In this document: positions 1 through 6,623 of the stretch, piece after piece | Layout: each line of letters starts with the position of its first letter | How positions within the stretch are numbered: the stretch's first letter is position 1 | Source: Sulfurimonas sp. | GTDB lineage: Bacteria; Campylobacterota; Campylobacteria; Campylobacterales; Sulfurimonadaceae | Length of the DNA stretch: 11,594 bases | Reading direction: 5' to 3' | NCBI GenBank assembly: GCA_027858865.1 | Contig: JAQIBW010000121.1 | Coordinates: forward strand, 1-11,594 | Position numbers and translations under genes: made by a program | Notes under the pieces: generated by a model | Databases searched by the model: none | What the model was told of the DNA's origin: nothing | Seen by the model: the letters and a program-made list of their open reading frames with translations, nothing else

Positions 1-26
1 CATATATTTTATACAATTATGGGATT

Positions 27-65
27 TTAAAATGAAATGAAAATGAAATAATTCTGTGTAAGCAT
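27..65 (-). other. possible 12-codon leader ORF (weak)
   Basis: On the minus strand a purine-rich GGGGAG lies just before an ATG that opens a 12-codon frame ending in TAA. It would encode a short hydrophobic, Phe-rich peptide (MLTQNYFIFISF). A TATATA box lies some 20 bases upstream. It could be a leader peptide for a gene to the left of the window, or chance in AT-rich DNA. The strongest point in its favour is the good ribosome-binding site; nothing else supports it. Confidence 0.12.
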
Positions 66-106
66 AATGCTCCCCTTAATATCTATATAAGTCAGATTTA
101 AAGGGA

Positions 107-138
107 AACTCTATACTTTTAAAAGTAGCGTTAGAGTT
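107..138. terminator. inverted repeat downstream of the small secreted peptide gene
   Basis: A 14-base perfect palindrome (114-127, TACTTTTAAAAGTA) is flanked by matching 7-base arms, AACTCTA (107-113) and TAGAGTT (132-138), with a 4-base bulge (GCGT) on one side. It can fold on either strand. It begins 16 bases beyond the stop codon of the 55-residue gene, so it may end that transcript. No long T-run follows on the minus strand, so a regulatory palindrome is equally possible. Confidence 0.4.
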
Positions 139-154
139 ACAATAGTATTAAATA

Positions 155-322
155 CTATTTGCTTCCGCACTTACCCGCAGCTTTCATTTTAGACATATCC
201 TGAGTAGGACTTTCTACACTTGAAGGTGTTTTAACAGCATGTTCATATTCTACATCCGCATACAAAGATGGACTTAAACCTAGTACTAAAATAGTACTAG
301 CCACAATAGATAACAGTTTCAT
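155..322 (-). CDS. small secreted Cys-tail peptide (hypothetical, possible metal-binding accessory)
   Basis: This is a 55-residue frame starting at ATG (320-322), preceded by AAAGGA at normal spacing. Residues 1-22 look like a Sec signal peptide: MKLL, a hydrophobic core, then a likely cleavage after SLYA. The mature part would be only about 33 residues, hydrophilic, with one His (H29), three Met (M1 excepted, M43 and M46 lie in the tail) and a C-terminus KMKAAGKCGSK carrying the only cysteine (C52). The AGKCG tail is reminiscent of the KCG-type repeats in some small secreted metal-binding peptides, but there is just one copy and I cannot assign a family. It follows the copper ATPase gene on the same strand, 96 bases away, beyond a hairpin and a putative promoter. 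A role in copper binding or delivery is inferred from that neighbourhood alone. The gene call itself is well supported by start, ribosome site and signal peptide. Confidence 0.72.
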   Translation of the reverse strand: MKLLSIVASTILVLGLSPSLYADVEYEHAVKTPSSVESPTQDMSKMKAAGKCGSK

Positions 323-368
323 AACATTTCCTTTGTTTAGAGAAAGTATTTCATTCTCTTTTTTTAGA

Positions 369-383
369 TGTTATATTGTAACA
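369..383 (-). promoter_or_regulatory. palindrome with embedded -10 box upstream of the small peptide gene
   Basis: TGTTA and TAACA form a perfect 5-base inverted repeat around a 5-base centre. Read on the minus strand, it contains TACAAT (375-380), a good -10 box about 50 bases upstream of the ATG at 322. A repressor or activator bound to the palindrome would control that promoter. This is a pattern-based call; no known operator consensus is matched. Confidence 0.35.
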
Positions 384-407
384 GGCTAGTGTGAGGGGTT
401 TGTGAGT

Positions 408-434
408 AAAAATAGATATTATTTATCTATTTTT
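408..434 (-). terminator. AT-rich hairpin spanning the copper ATPase stop codon
   Basis: Two perfect 11-base arms (AAAAATAGATA at 408-418 and its complement at 424-434) enclose a 5-base loop. The TAA stop of the ATPase gene (419-421) lies inside the loop. The 3' arm on the minus strand ends in TTTTT. The stem contains a single G-C pair, so it is weak, but placement at the gene end fits an intrinsic terminator or a 3'-end-protecting structure. Confidence 0.5.
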
Positions 435-2590
435 ATATTTTTTAAACGCAAAGCATTTACTATAACGGAGACTGAGCTAAAACTCATTGCAGCTGCCGCG
501 ATAACAGGCGATAGTAAAATCCCAAAGTATGGGTAAAGCACTCCTGCTGCTATTGGAACACCTGCACTATTATAGATAAAGGCAAAAAATAGATTTTGTC
601 TGATATTTTTCATAGTAGCACGACTTAATTTTAAAACTTTTAAAATTGACAACAAATCGCCTTTTATCAAAGTGATGCCAGCACTCTCAATCGCTACATC
701 AGTTCCTGTGCCCATAGCGATACCGACGTCAGCTTGTGCCAAGGCAGGCGCATCATTTATGCCGTCTCCTGCCATTGCCACAACTGCACCTTTTTCTTGT
801 AACTCTTTAACTATCTTTGCTTTACCCTCAGGTAAGATGCCAGCATAAACTTCATCAATTCCTAGTTTTTTAGCAACTGCTCTAGCGGTTGTTTCATTAT
901 CTCCACTTATTACAACAACTTTAATACCCTCTTTTATAAGCTCTTTTATAGCCTCAGCAGATGTAGCTTTTATGGGGTCTTCAATCCCTATAATGGCGCA
1001 AAACTTAGCATCTACAGCCATATAAATTACACCGTTTGCTTCTTCTCTTAGGGCATCTTCTTCTTTAATGATATTTTGTGTTGATACACCTAAACTCTTT
1101 AAGAAACTCTCACTTCCAAGTGCAACTTTTTTATTTTCAATTTCCCCCTCGATACCTTTTCCGGTAATAGAGTTAAAATTCAGAACTTCACTAAGTTCTA
1201 CATCATTATCTTTAGCATACTCAACTACCGCTTGGGCTAAAGGATGCTCACTTACACGCTCCAAACTCGCAGCGTACTTTAAAATACTTTTTTCATCAAA
1301 ACCATCTTGCACTAAAAAGCTTGTAACTTTAGGTTTTCCTTGTGTTAGCGTTCCTGTTTTATCAACTACAAGAGTGTTTACTTTCTCCATAGTCTCTAAT
1401 GTTTTTGCATCTTTTATCAGAATCCCAGATAGTGCAGCTCTACCAGTTCCCACCATTATTGAGATAGGTGTTGCTAGACCTAAAGCACATGGGCAGGCGA
1501 TGATTAAAACCGCGACAGCAGATACTATGGCATAAGCCAAACGAGGCTCAGGTCCAAAGAAGTACCAAGCAAAAAATGCCAATATAGCTGCTATTACAAC
1601 CGCTGGTACAAAGTAACTAGATACCGTATCTGCAAGTTGCTGAATAGGTGCTCGTGAGCGTTGAGCTTTTGATACTAATTCTACTATTTGAGAGAGCATG
1701 GTATCACTTCCAACTTTTTGAGCTTGCATAATAAGAGTGCCGTTTTTATTTAAAGTTGCACCTATAAGCAAATTATCTTTAGTTTTTGACACAAGAACAG
1801 GCTCTCCAGTTATCATAGACTCATCAAGATTACTTTGACCCTCTAAGACTACTCCATCTACGGGGATTTTTTCGCCCGGTTTAATCCTAAGTTTATCTCC
1901 AACATGAACTAGCTCAAGATGTACATCTTCTTCCACTCCATCTGCATCTATACGATGAGCTTGTTTTGGTGCAAGATTCAGAAGTGTTTTAATCGCACTA
2001 TTTGTTTTACTTCTAGCTTTTAACTCTAAAACTTGTCCTAGCAAAACCAAGGTTATAATAACAGCTGCCGCTTCAAAATAGACATAAACTAAGCCATCAT
2101 CAGTCTGCATCAGAGGCGGAAAGAGACTTGGTAAAAATAGTGCAAAGAGACTGTAAATATATGCAGCACTCACACCAATTGCGATAAGCGTAAACATATT
2201 TAAGTTCCATGTTTTTACTGAAAGGTATCCACGTACAAAAAAAGGCCATCCACCCCAAAGTACTACGGGCGTCGCAAGCACAAAAAGAAACCACTGGATA
2301 TTTAGCATAGAGAAAGAGCTAGGCAAAAGCTCCGGTGCTAAATCACTTGTCATTGAGACAATAAAAACAGGAATAGACAGAGCTAAACTAATCCAAAATC
2401 TCCTGCTCATATACTCAAGCTCGTCTGTATCTTCCTCAACCTCAGCTATCATAGGTTCTAGTGCCATTCCACACTTAGGACAAGATCCTGGAGAGTTTTG
2501 TTGCACTTCGGGATGCATCGGACATGTATAAATATTATCTTGCTTATGAGGAAAATCTACTTGGCAACACTCTTTAGTATCTTCACTCAT
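419..2590 (-). CDS. copA: Cu+-exporting P1B-type ATPase
   Basis: This pump uses ATP to move Cu+ from the cytoplasm to the periplasm across the inner membrane. The 723 residues show, in order: a heavy-metal-binding N-terminus (residues 21-47, YTCPMHP then CPKCGM), membrane helices from about 65, the actuator motif TGE (261-263), the ion-binding CPC (366-368), the phosphorylated Asp in DKTGT (D410), the SEHPL motif (447-451), and GDGIND (608-613). YN at 673-674 and MSxSS at 702-706 in the last two helices match the Cu+ (P1B-1) subgroup. The usual ferredoxin-like CxxC (HMA) domain is replaced by the short CPMHP/CPKCGM module, with an additional Cys pair at 8-9. The start is fixed by AGGAGGT (2595-2601), which overlaps the stop of the upstream SHOCT gene, suggesting translational coupling. 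It is the fourth gene of the copper operon. Silver as a second substrate cannot be excluded. Confidence 0.95.
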   Translation of the reverse strand: MSEDTKECCQVDFPHKQDNIYTCPMHPEVQQNSPGSCPKCGMALEPMIAEVEEDTDELEYMSRRFWISLALSIPVFIVSMTSDLAPELLPSSFSMLNIQWFLFVLATPVVLWGGWPFFVRGYLSVKTWNLNMFTLIAIGVSAAYIYSLFALFLPSLFPPLMQTDDGLVYVYFEAAAVIITLVLLGQVLELKARSKTNSAIKTLLNLAPKQAHRIDADGVEEDVHLELVHVGDKLRIKPGEKIPVDGVVLEGQSNLDESMITGEPVLVSKTKDNLLIGATLNKNGTLIMQAQKVGSDTMLSQIVELVSKAQRSRAPIQQLADTVSSYFVPAVVIAAILAFFAWYFFGPEPRLAYAIVSAVAVLIIACPCALGLATPISIMVGTGRAALSGILIKDAKTLETMEKVNTLVVDKTGTLTQGKPKVTSFLVQDGFDEKSILKYAASLERVSEHPLAQAVVEYAKDNDVELSEVLNFNSITGKGIEGEIENKKVALGSESFLKSLGVSTQNIIKEEDALREEANGVIYMAVDAKFCAIIGIEDPIKATSAEAIKELIKEGIKVVVISGDNETTARAVAKKLGIDEVYAGILPEGKAKIVKELQEKGAVVAMAGDGINDAPALAQADVGIAMGTGTDVAIESAGITLIKGDLLSILKVLKLSRATMKNIRQNLFFAFIYNSAGVPIAAGVLYPYFGILLSPVIAAAAMSFSSVSVIVNALRLKNIKIDK

Positions 2591-2600
2591 AATGCACCTC

Positions 2601-2798
2601 CTATTTTAGGGCAATTTTTTTAGCTTTATACTCTTTTTCAGAAATTTCACCGTTAGCATATCTTTTATCAAGAATATCTCTTGCTGATAAATCTTCTTTT
2701 TTATTGCCATTTATAAAATATATCAATGCCCCAATAAATAATAAAGGTATCAACCAACCAAATCCCATCCCAAATCCACTCATTCCATAATTACCCAT
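2601..2798 (-). CDS. small membrane-anchored SHOCT-domain protein
   Basis: This 65-residue protein has a Gly/Met-rich N-terminus (M1, M6 and M11 among Gly and Phe), one membrane helix at about 11-29, and a charged C-terminal SHOCT motif (about 38-64: ARDILDKRYANGEISEKEY). SHOCT motifs are short C-terminal helical segments found on many bacterial membrane proteins; their exact role is not settled. AAGGAG lies correctly before the ATG. The gene sits between copB (28 bases) and the ATPase gene (10 bases), and the ATPase ribosome site overlaps its stop codon. Proteins of this kind commonly accompany copper and other heavy-metal ATPases, so a link to the pump is plausible. The three N-terminal Met residues could touch Cu+ but this is speculation. 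Confidence 0.88.
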   Translation of the reverse strand: MGNYGMSGFGMGFGWLIPLLFIGALIYFINGNKKEDLSARDILDKRYANGEISEKEYKAKKIALK

Positions 2799-2826
2799 AA
2801 CGAACTCCTTGTACTTATTTTTCCAA

Positions 2827-3507
2827 CTAAAACCAAAATCTTAAACCGACTGTTGCATAGACTTCATCTAACGCAGAGTAATCATCTGTATTTCCAAAAT
2901 TTTTACTCCACTCAACACCAACATATGGTGCAAACTCTCTTATAAACTCATACCTTAGTCTTGCGCCTACTTTTAAATTAGACAGACCGCTTCCAATAGC
3001 CATATTTTCGTTATTTTGTGTATATGCAGATAAAGCTACACTTGGAGTAAGTATTAATTTTTGAGTTATTAAAGCTTCATATTCACTCTCGGCTCTAAAC
3101 CCAATATTCCCATCATCAGCTACTAAAATAACTGCTCTTGTTTCAAAAAAGTAAGGAGCAAGTCCTTGAACTCCTATAACACCCCATGTTTGGTCTGAAT
3201 TCTCGGTTTTATCATAAGCAGCACCTATCTGAATGTCCCAGTATGGAGTTATAGCACGAGAATATACTAATTGGTTCTCACTATTAGCAGACGAAGAGTC
3301 TTTTGCTTTTTCACCTTCTGAATAAATATACATCTTGTTTAAGTCATACCCTATATATGCATAAGTATCCCATGAAACAGACTTTTCATCATTGTACTGA
3401 TATTCTAAGTTATCTACCATCACGGTAGCTCTTAATATATCACCGCCTCCACCTGCAAATAGAGATGTAGTAAATCCTAATGCTATAATTAATAATAAAT
3501 TTTTCAT
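2827..3507 (-). CDS. copB: outer-membrane copper resistance protein CopB/PcoB
   Basis: The 226 residues begin with a signal peptide (about 1-18, ending SLFA) and then follow the CopB/PcoB family closely: YSRAITPYWDIQIGAAYD, WGVIGVQGLAPYFFE, IGSGLSNLKVGARLRYE, REFAPYVGVEWSKNFG, and a terminal GLRFWF. The final Phe and the alternating hydrophobic strands fit an outer-membrane beta-barrel. The family is part of the Pco/Cop periplasmic copper-tolerance system, acting with the multicopper oxidase. The protein is shorter than PcoB-type members of roughly 300 residues: the long Met/His-rich N-terminal stretch is missing and the barrel begins almost directly after the signal peptide. GGGAG precedes the ATG, which lies 15 bases after the oxidase stop, so the two are co-transcribed. 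Confidence 0.93.
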   Translation of the reverse strand: MKNLLLIIALGFTTSLFAGGGGDILRATVMVDNLEYQYNDEKSVSWDTYAYIGYDLNKMYIYSEGEKAKDSSSANSENQLVYSRAITPYWDIQIGAAYDKTENSDQTWGVIGVQGLAPYFFETRAVILVADDGNIGFRAESEYEALITQKLILTPSVALSAYTQNNENMAIGSGLSNLKVGARLRYEFIREFAPYVGVEWSKNFGNTDDYSALDEVYATVGLRFWF

Positions 3508-3522
3508 AATACTTAATCTCCC

Positions 3523-5268
3523 TTAAACCACTACGACTTTTCTAAACATATCTGCCATATGATAAAGCAAGTGACAATGATATGCCCAAGAACCTCTAGC
3601 ATCTACATTTACACGAAAACTAATTTTTGAACCGGGTTGAGCGATGATAGTGTGTTTTTTTGGGAGATAATTATCATCACCTGTTTCTAAATCACTCCAC
3701 ATTCCATGCAGGTGCATTGGGTGGTTCATCATAGTGTCATTAATGTAAGTTATTCTTAGTCTTTCGCCATAGTTAAACTCTAATGGCGCAGCATCTTTAT
3801 AGGCTATACCATTAATAGACCACATGTATCTCTCCATGTTTCCTGTTAAACGAAGAACTATTTCCCTCTCAGGATATCTCTCATGTGTTGTTGGAGTTAA
3901 TGATTTTAAGTCAGCATAAGTAAGAACTTTTCTACCATTGTTTCTTAGTCCTACTCCTGGGTCTGAAAGTCTATATTGAGGGTTCATAGCTCGCATAGTT
4001 GTTTGAACTCCACGACTCTCTTCTAGAGGAGTCATAGGAATAGCAGGCTTACTCATATCCATCTTAGGCTCAGACATATCCATACCTCCACCACACTTCA
4101 TAGCAGTCTCTTTTTTCTTTGGCATCTCTTTCATTGAGGACATATTCATACCCATATCAGCATGTGATAAAATTGGAAGGGGATCCATCTCTGGAATAGT
4201 CGCTACAACACTTGCATCATAAGTTAAAGCTCCAAGAGCGTAACCACTTCTATCCAGACTTTGAGCGAAGATTGAGTAAGCTTTGTTTTCTTCAGGCTCA
4301 ACTATCACATCGTATGTTTCTGCTACTCCGATTCTAAACTCATCGACTGATACAGCTTGTACATAATTTCCATCAGAAGAAACTACGCTCATTTTCAGCC
4401 CTGGGATTCGTACATCAAAAAAAGTCATTGCTGAGCTATTTATAAAACGTAGTCTTATTTTTTCCCCATTTTTAAATAGAGCTTTAAAGTTTGTCGCTGG
4501 ATTTTGTCCATTCATTAAGTATGTATATGTATAGCCTGTAACATCAGATAAATCTCTATCTGTCATAGCCATCTCATTCCACATTTTTCTTTGATTAAAT
4601 GCTTCTAAAAACCCTAATTCTTTTACTTCGTCAAAAAAGTCTCCAACGGTTCTTTGTTTAAAATTGTAATAATCCGCTGAGAGTTTTATTTTTCTATAAA
4701 TAGAATCAGGTTTTTCATCTGACCAGTCAGACAAAGATATAACATACTCTCTGTCGTATTCAAGTATTTCTTCTTTTGGCTCGATTACTATCGCACCATA
4801 AATACCTGTTTGTTCTTGAAACTCTGAGTGTGAATGGTACCAATATGTTCCGCTTTGAACTACTGTAAATTTGTATGTAAAAGTTTCTCCAGCGGAAATA
4901 CCATCAAAACTAATGCCAGGAACACCATCCATATGAGTAGGCAAAATAATACCATGCCAATGGATAGAAGTACTTTCTGCAAGATTATTAGTAACGTTAA
5001 TAGTTACATCTTGACCTTCTTTCCATCTAAGAGTAGGACCGGCTATCATCGAATTTACTGCCGTTGCAACTGCAGGTTTTCCCGTTATATTTACATTTAT
5101 TTTATCAATAGTTAAATTGAATTCAGTTCCACTGAGTTGCTCAGTTTCTCTTCTTTGAGATATCTTGGTACTAGCATTTAAAGTTAGTGATGAAGATGTA
5201 ACTAAACCAGTAGCTATGATACCTTTAACAAAAGTTCTTCTTGAAAGGTTTGAAGTTTCATGAGTCAT
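3523..5268 (-). CDS. Tat-exported multicopper oxidase, CopA/PcoA type
   Basis: This is a periplasmic copper-dependent oxidase that probably oxidises Cu+ (and perhaps other substrates) with O2. It has 581 residues. A twin-arginine signal (SRRTFVKG, 9-16, then a hydrophobic stretch) implies export in folded form. All four copper-ligand motifs are present: HWHG (H103, H105), HSH (H145, H147), HPMHLHG (H516, H519, H521) and HCHLLYH (H564, C565, H566, H570). Between domains 2 and 3, residues 369-425 are Met-rich with one Cys (C392), a typical Cu+-binding insert of this family. The residues after H570 read MADMF, one residue shorter than the usual MExGMF, so the expected type-1 axial Met is shifted. 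Genes of this family are called copA or pcoA; I leave the symbol blank to avoid confusion with the ATPase. GAGGGG precedes the ATG. It is the first gene of the operon. Confidence 0.95.
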   Translation of the reverse strand: MTHETSNLSRRTFVKGIIATGLVTSSSLTLNASTKISQRRETEQLSGTEFNLTIDKINVNITGKPAVATAVNSMIAGPTLRWKEGQDVTINVTNNLAESTSIHWHGIILPTHMDGVPGISFDGISAGETFTYKFTVVQSGTYWYHSHSEFQEQTGIYGAIVIEPKEEILEYDREYVISLSDWSDEKPDSIYRKIKLSADYYNFKQRTVGDFFDEVKELGFLEAFNQRKMWNEMAMTDRDLSDVTGYTYTYLMNGQNPATNFKALFKNGEKIRLRFINSSAMTFFDVRIPGLKMSVVSSDGNYVQAVSVDEFRIGVAETYDVIVEPEENKAYSIFAQSLDRSGYALGALTYDASVVATIPEMDPLPILSHADMGMNMSSMKEMPKKKETAMKCGGGMDMSEPKMDMSKPAIPMTPLEESRGVQTTMRAMNPQYRLSDPGVGLRNNGRKVLTYADLKSLTPTTHERYPEREIVLRLTGNMERYMWSINGIAYKDAAPLEFNYGERLRITYINDTMMNHPMHLHGMWSDLETGDDNYLPKKHTIIAQPGSKISFRVNVDARGSWAYHCHLLYHMADMFRKVVVV

Positions 5269-5291
5269 CGTGTTCCCCTCTTAATTTATTT

Positions 5292-5302
5292 ACTATACTA
5301 TA
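5292..5302 (-). promoter_or_regulatory. putative copper operon promoter (-10 region)
   Basis: On the minus strand two overlapping TATAGT boxes (5297-5302 and 5292-5297) lie 24-34 bases before the oxidase ATG, in a strongly AT-rich stretch with no clear -35 box, as is common in Campylobacterota. The whole 5269-5410 interval is AT-rich and holds no other recognisable gene. I see no CueR- or CsoR-like dyad, so the copper-responsive control is not identified. Confidence 0.4.
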
Positions 5303-5410
5303 ACTATTTTGCTTAATATAATAATTATTTATATTTAGTAGTTATTTTTTTAAGTAGATTTTATAGTAAAGTTTAAAAATAGGATAGTTGAAAGTAGGAG
5401 AAAAAAAGAA

Positions 5411-5447
5411 TTTTAAAATAAAAAACCGGTTATGAGAACCAGTTTTT
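5411..5447 (-). terminator. rho-independent terminator of dnaJ
   Basis: Read on the minus strand, AAAAACTGGTT (5437-5447) pairs with AACCGGTTTTT (5421-5431) around a 5-base loop, with one G-T wobble. The stem ends in a T-run followed by TATTTTAAAATT. The dnaJ stop codon (5430-5432) lies at the stem-loop junction. It separates dnaJ from the copper operon on the same strand. Confidence 0.78.
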
Positions 5448-6554
5448 CATTTTATCTATTGCAGAGTCTAAAACACTTTCATGTGGTTTTGACTCGATGC
5501 CAAAAGAATCTTGTAGTTTTGTAAGAAGCTCTCTTTGTTCGACAGTTAGTTTTTCAGGATAAGTGATATTTACTTGAGCGATTAAGTTTCCTTTGCCGTG
5601 TCCGTGAACATCTTCTATACCTTCACCTCTAAACGTAAAATGTTGTTTGTCTTTTGTGCCAACATCAAGTTTAAGTTCTAACTCGCCAGTAAGTGATGGG
5701 ATATTTAAAGTTTCACCTGAAACTGCTTGAGTAAAAAATACAGGAATAGCAATATAAACATCATTCCCTTCTCTTTGGAAATGTTTATCAGGTTTTACGC
5801 TAAATGTAACGTAAAGATCACCACGTGAACCTTTTTTACCGATGTTTCCTTTGCCTGATACTCTCAGACGGTTTCCTTCATCGATACCTTTAGGAATCTT
5901 GATACTTACAGATTCTCTTGTTTCTTCATAACCATTACCGTTACAGCTGTTACAAGCATCTGAAGGAGCACTTCCCGCGCCATGACAAACAGGACAAGTT
6001 TGAGAAAAAGTCATAAAGCCTTGTTTCATATAAACCTGACCTTGCCCTTTACACTGAGAACAAGTAGAAAGTTTACCGTTCTTAGCTCCAGTGCCTTTAC
6101 ATGGTTTACAAGCTTTTTTGTAAGTAAACTCAATCTCTTTTTCGCATCCAAAGATTGCTTCGTTGAAAGAGATATACATGTCTACATTCATGTCAAGTGG
6201 GTACTTTTCCATGTCTGCAGGGTTTTGACGACGACTTCCTCCTCCTCCAAATCCGTTAAACATCTCTTCAAACATAGAACCTAAATCATCAAACCCACCA
6301 GATGAACGGCCACCGCCGCCACCCATGCCCTGAAGACCTTCTTTACCATAACGGTCATAAACGCTTCTTTGTTTGTCATCGCTTAGACACTGGTATGCTT
6401 CATTACATAGTTTGAACTTGTGTTCCGCTTCTTCATCACCAGAATTTTTATCTGGATGATATATTTTTGCCATAGTTCTGTAGGCTTTTTTAATAGTTGT
6501 TTTATCAGCATTTTTAGATACTTCTAATATTTCGTAGTAACTTAAATCTTGCAT
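5430..6554 (-). CDS. dnaJ: chaperone protein DnaJ (Hsp40)
   Basis: This is the co-chaperone that stimulates the DnaK ATPase and delivers unfolded clients, in the cytoplasm. With the start at MQDLSYYEIL it has 374 residues, the normal type-I length. It has a J domain (1-70) with HPD at 33-35, a Gly/Phe-rich region (about 76-107), and four zinc-finger CxxC pairs at C149/C152, C165/C168, C187/C190 and C201/C204. Two beta-sandwich client-binding domains follow, then a C-terminal dimerisation tail. The open frame extends 26 codons further upstream, but that extension overlaps the divergent mltA start and has no family similarity. AGGGG lies 10 bases before the ATG at 6552-6554, which supports the shorter start. 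dnaK and grpE are not adjacent. The gene has its own promoter and terminator. Confidence 0.96.
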   Translation of the reverse strand: MQDLSYYEILEVSKNADKTTIKKAYRTMAKIYHPDKNSGDEEAEHKFKLCNEAYQCLSDDKQRSVYDRYGKEGLQGMGGGGGRSSGGFDDLGSMFEEMFNGFGGGGSRRQNPADMEKYPLDMNVDMYISFNEAIFGCEKEIEFTYKKACKPCKGTGAKNGKLSTCSQCKGQGQVYMKQGFMTFSQTCPVCHGAGSAPSDACNSCNGNGYEETRESVSIKIPKGIDEGNRLRVSGKGNIGKKGSRGDLYVTFSVKPDKHFQREGNDVYIAIPVFFTQAVSGETLNIPSLTGELELKLDVGTKDKQHFTFRGEGIEDVHGHGKGNLIAQVNITYPEKLTVEQRELLTKLQDSFGIESKPHESVLDSAIDKMKNWFS

Positions 6555-6584
6555 AGTAGTTGTACCCCTAAAATATTTTTCGCA

Positions 6585-6590
6585 ATTATA
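6585..6590 (-). promoter_or_regulatory. dnaJ -10 box
   Basis: A perfect TATAAT on the minus strand lies 30 bases before the dnaJ ATG, giving an expected 5' leader of about 24 bases that includes AGGGG. The upstream region is AT-rich without a clear -35 box. I see no CIRCE-type inverted repeat that would indicate HrcA control. Confidence 0.6.
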
Positions 6591-6611
6591 TCGTTTTAAA
6601 TCTAATATCAG

Positions 6612-6617
6612 TATAAT
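6612..6617 (+). promoter_or_regulatory. mltA -10 box, very close to the start codon
   Basis: A perfect TATAAT ends 6 bases before the mltA ATG (6624). Transcription normally begins about 6-8 bases after the box, that is at or next to the A of the ATG. No Shine-Dalgarno sequence is present in the 25 bases before the ATG. Both facts point to a leaderless mRNA. The box is opposed to the dnaJ box 21 bases away. Confidence 0.55.
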
Positions 6618-6623
6618 TCTCTT

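Noticed and set aside
28..50. Repeated AAATGA-like units
   Set aside because: Only about three imperfect units in an AT-rich stretch; no spacer-repeat structure and no sign of a CRISPR array or iteron set.
1068..1535. Plus-strand open frame of 155 codons inside the copper ATPase gene
   Set aside because: It is antisense to well-conserved ATPase motifs, has low-complexity Ser/Thr-rich translation, and no ribosome site or family match.
4834..5115. Plus-strand open frame inside the multicopper oxidase gene
   Set aside because: It is antisense to the HWHG and HSH copper motifs and has no recognisable product.
5982..6284. Plus-strand open frame inside dnaJ
   Set aside because: It mirrors the zinc-finger and Gly-rich coding region; no independent evidence.
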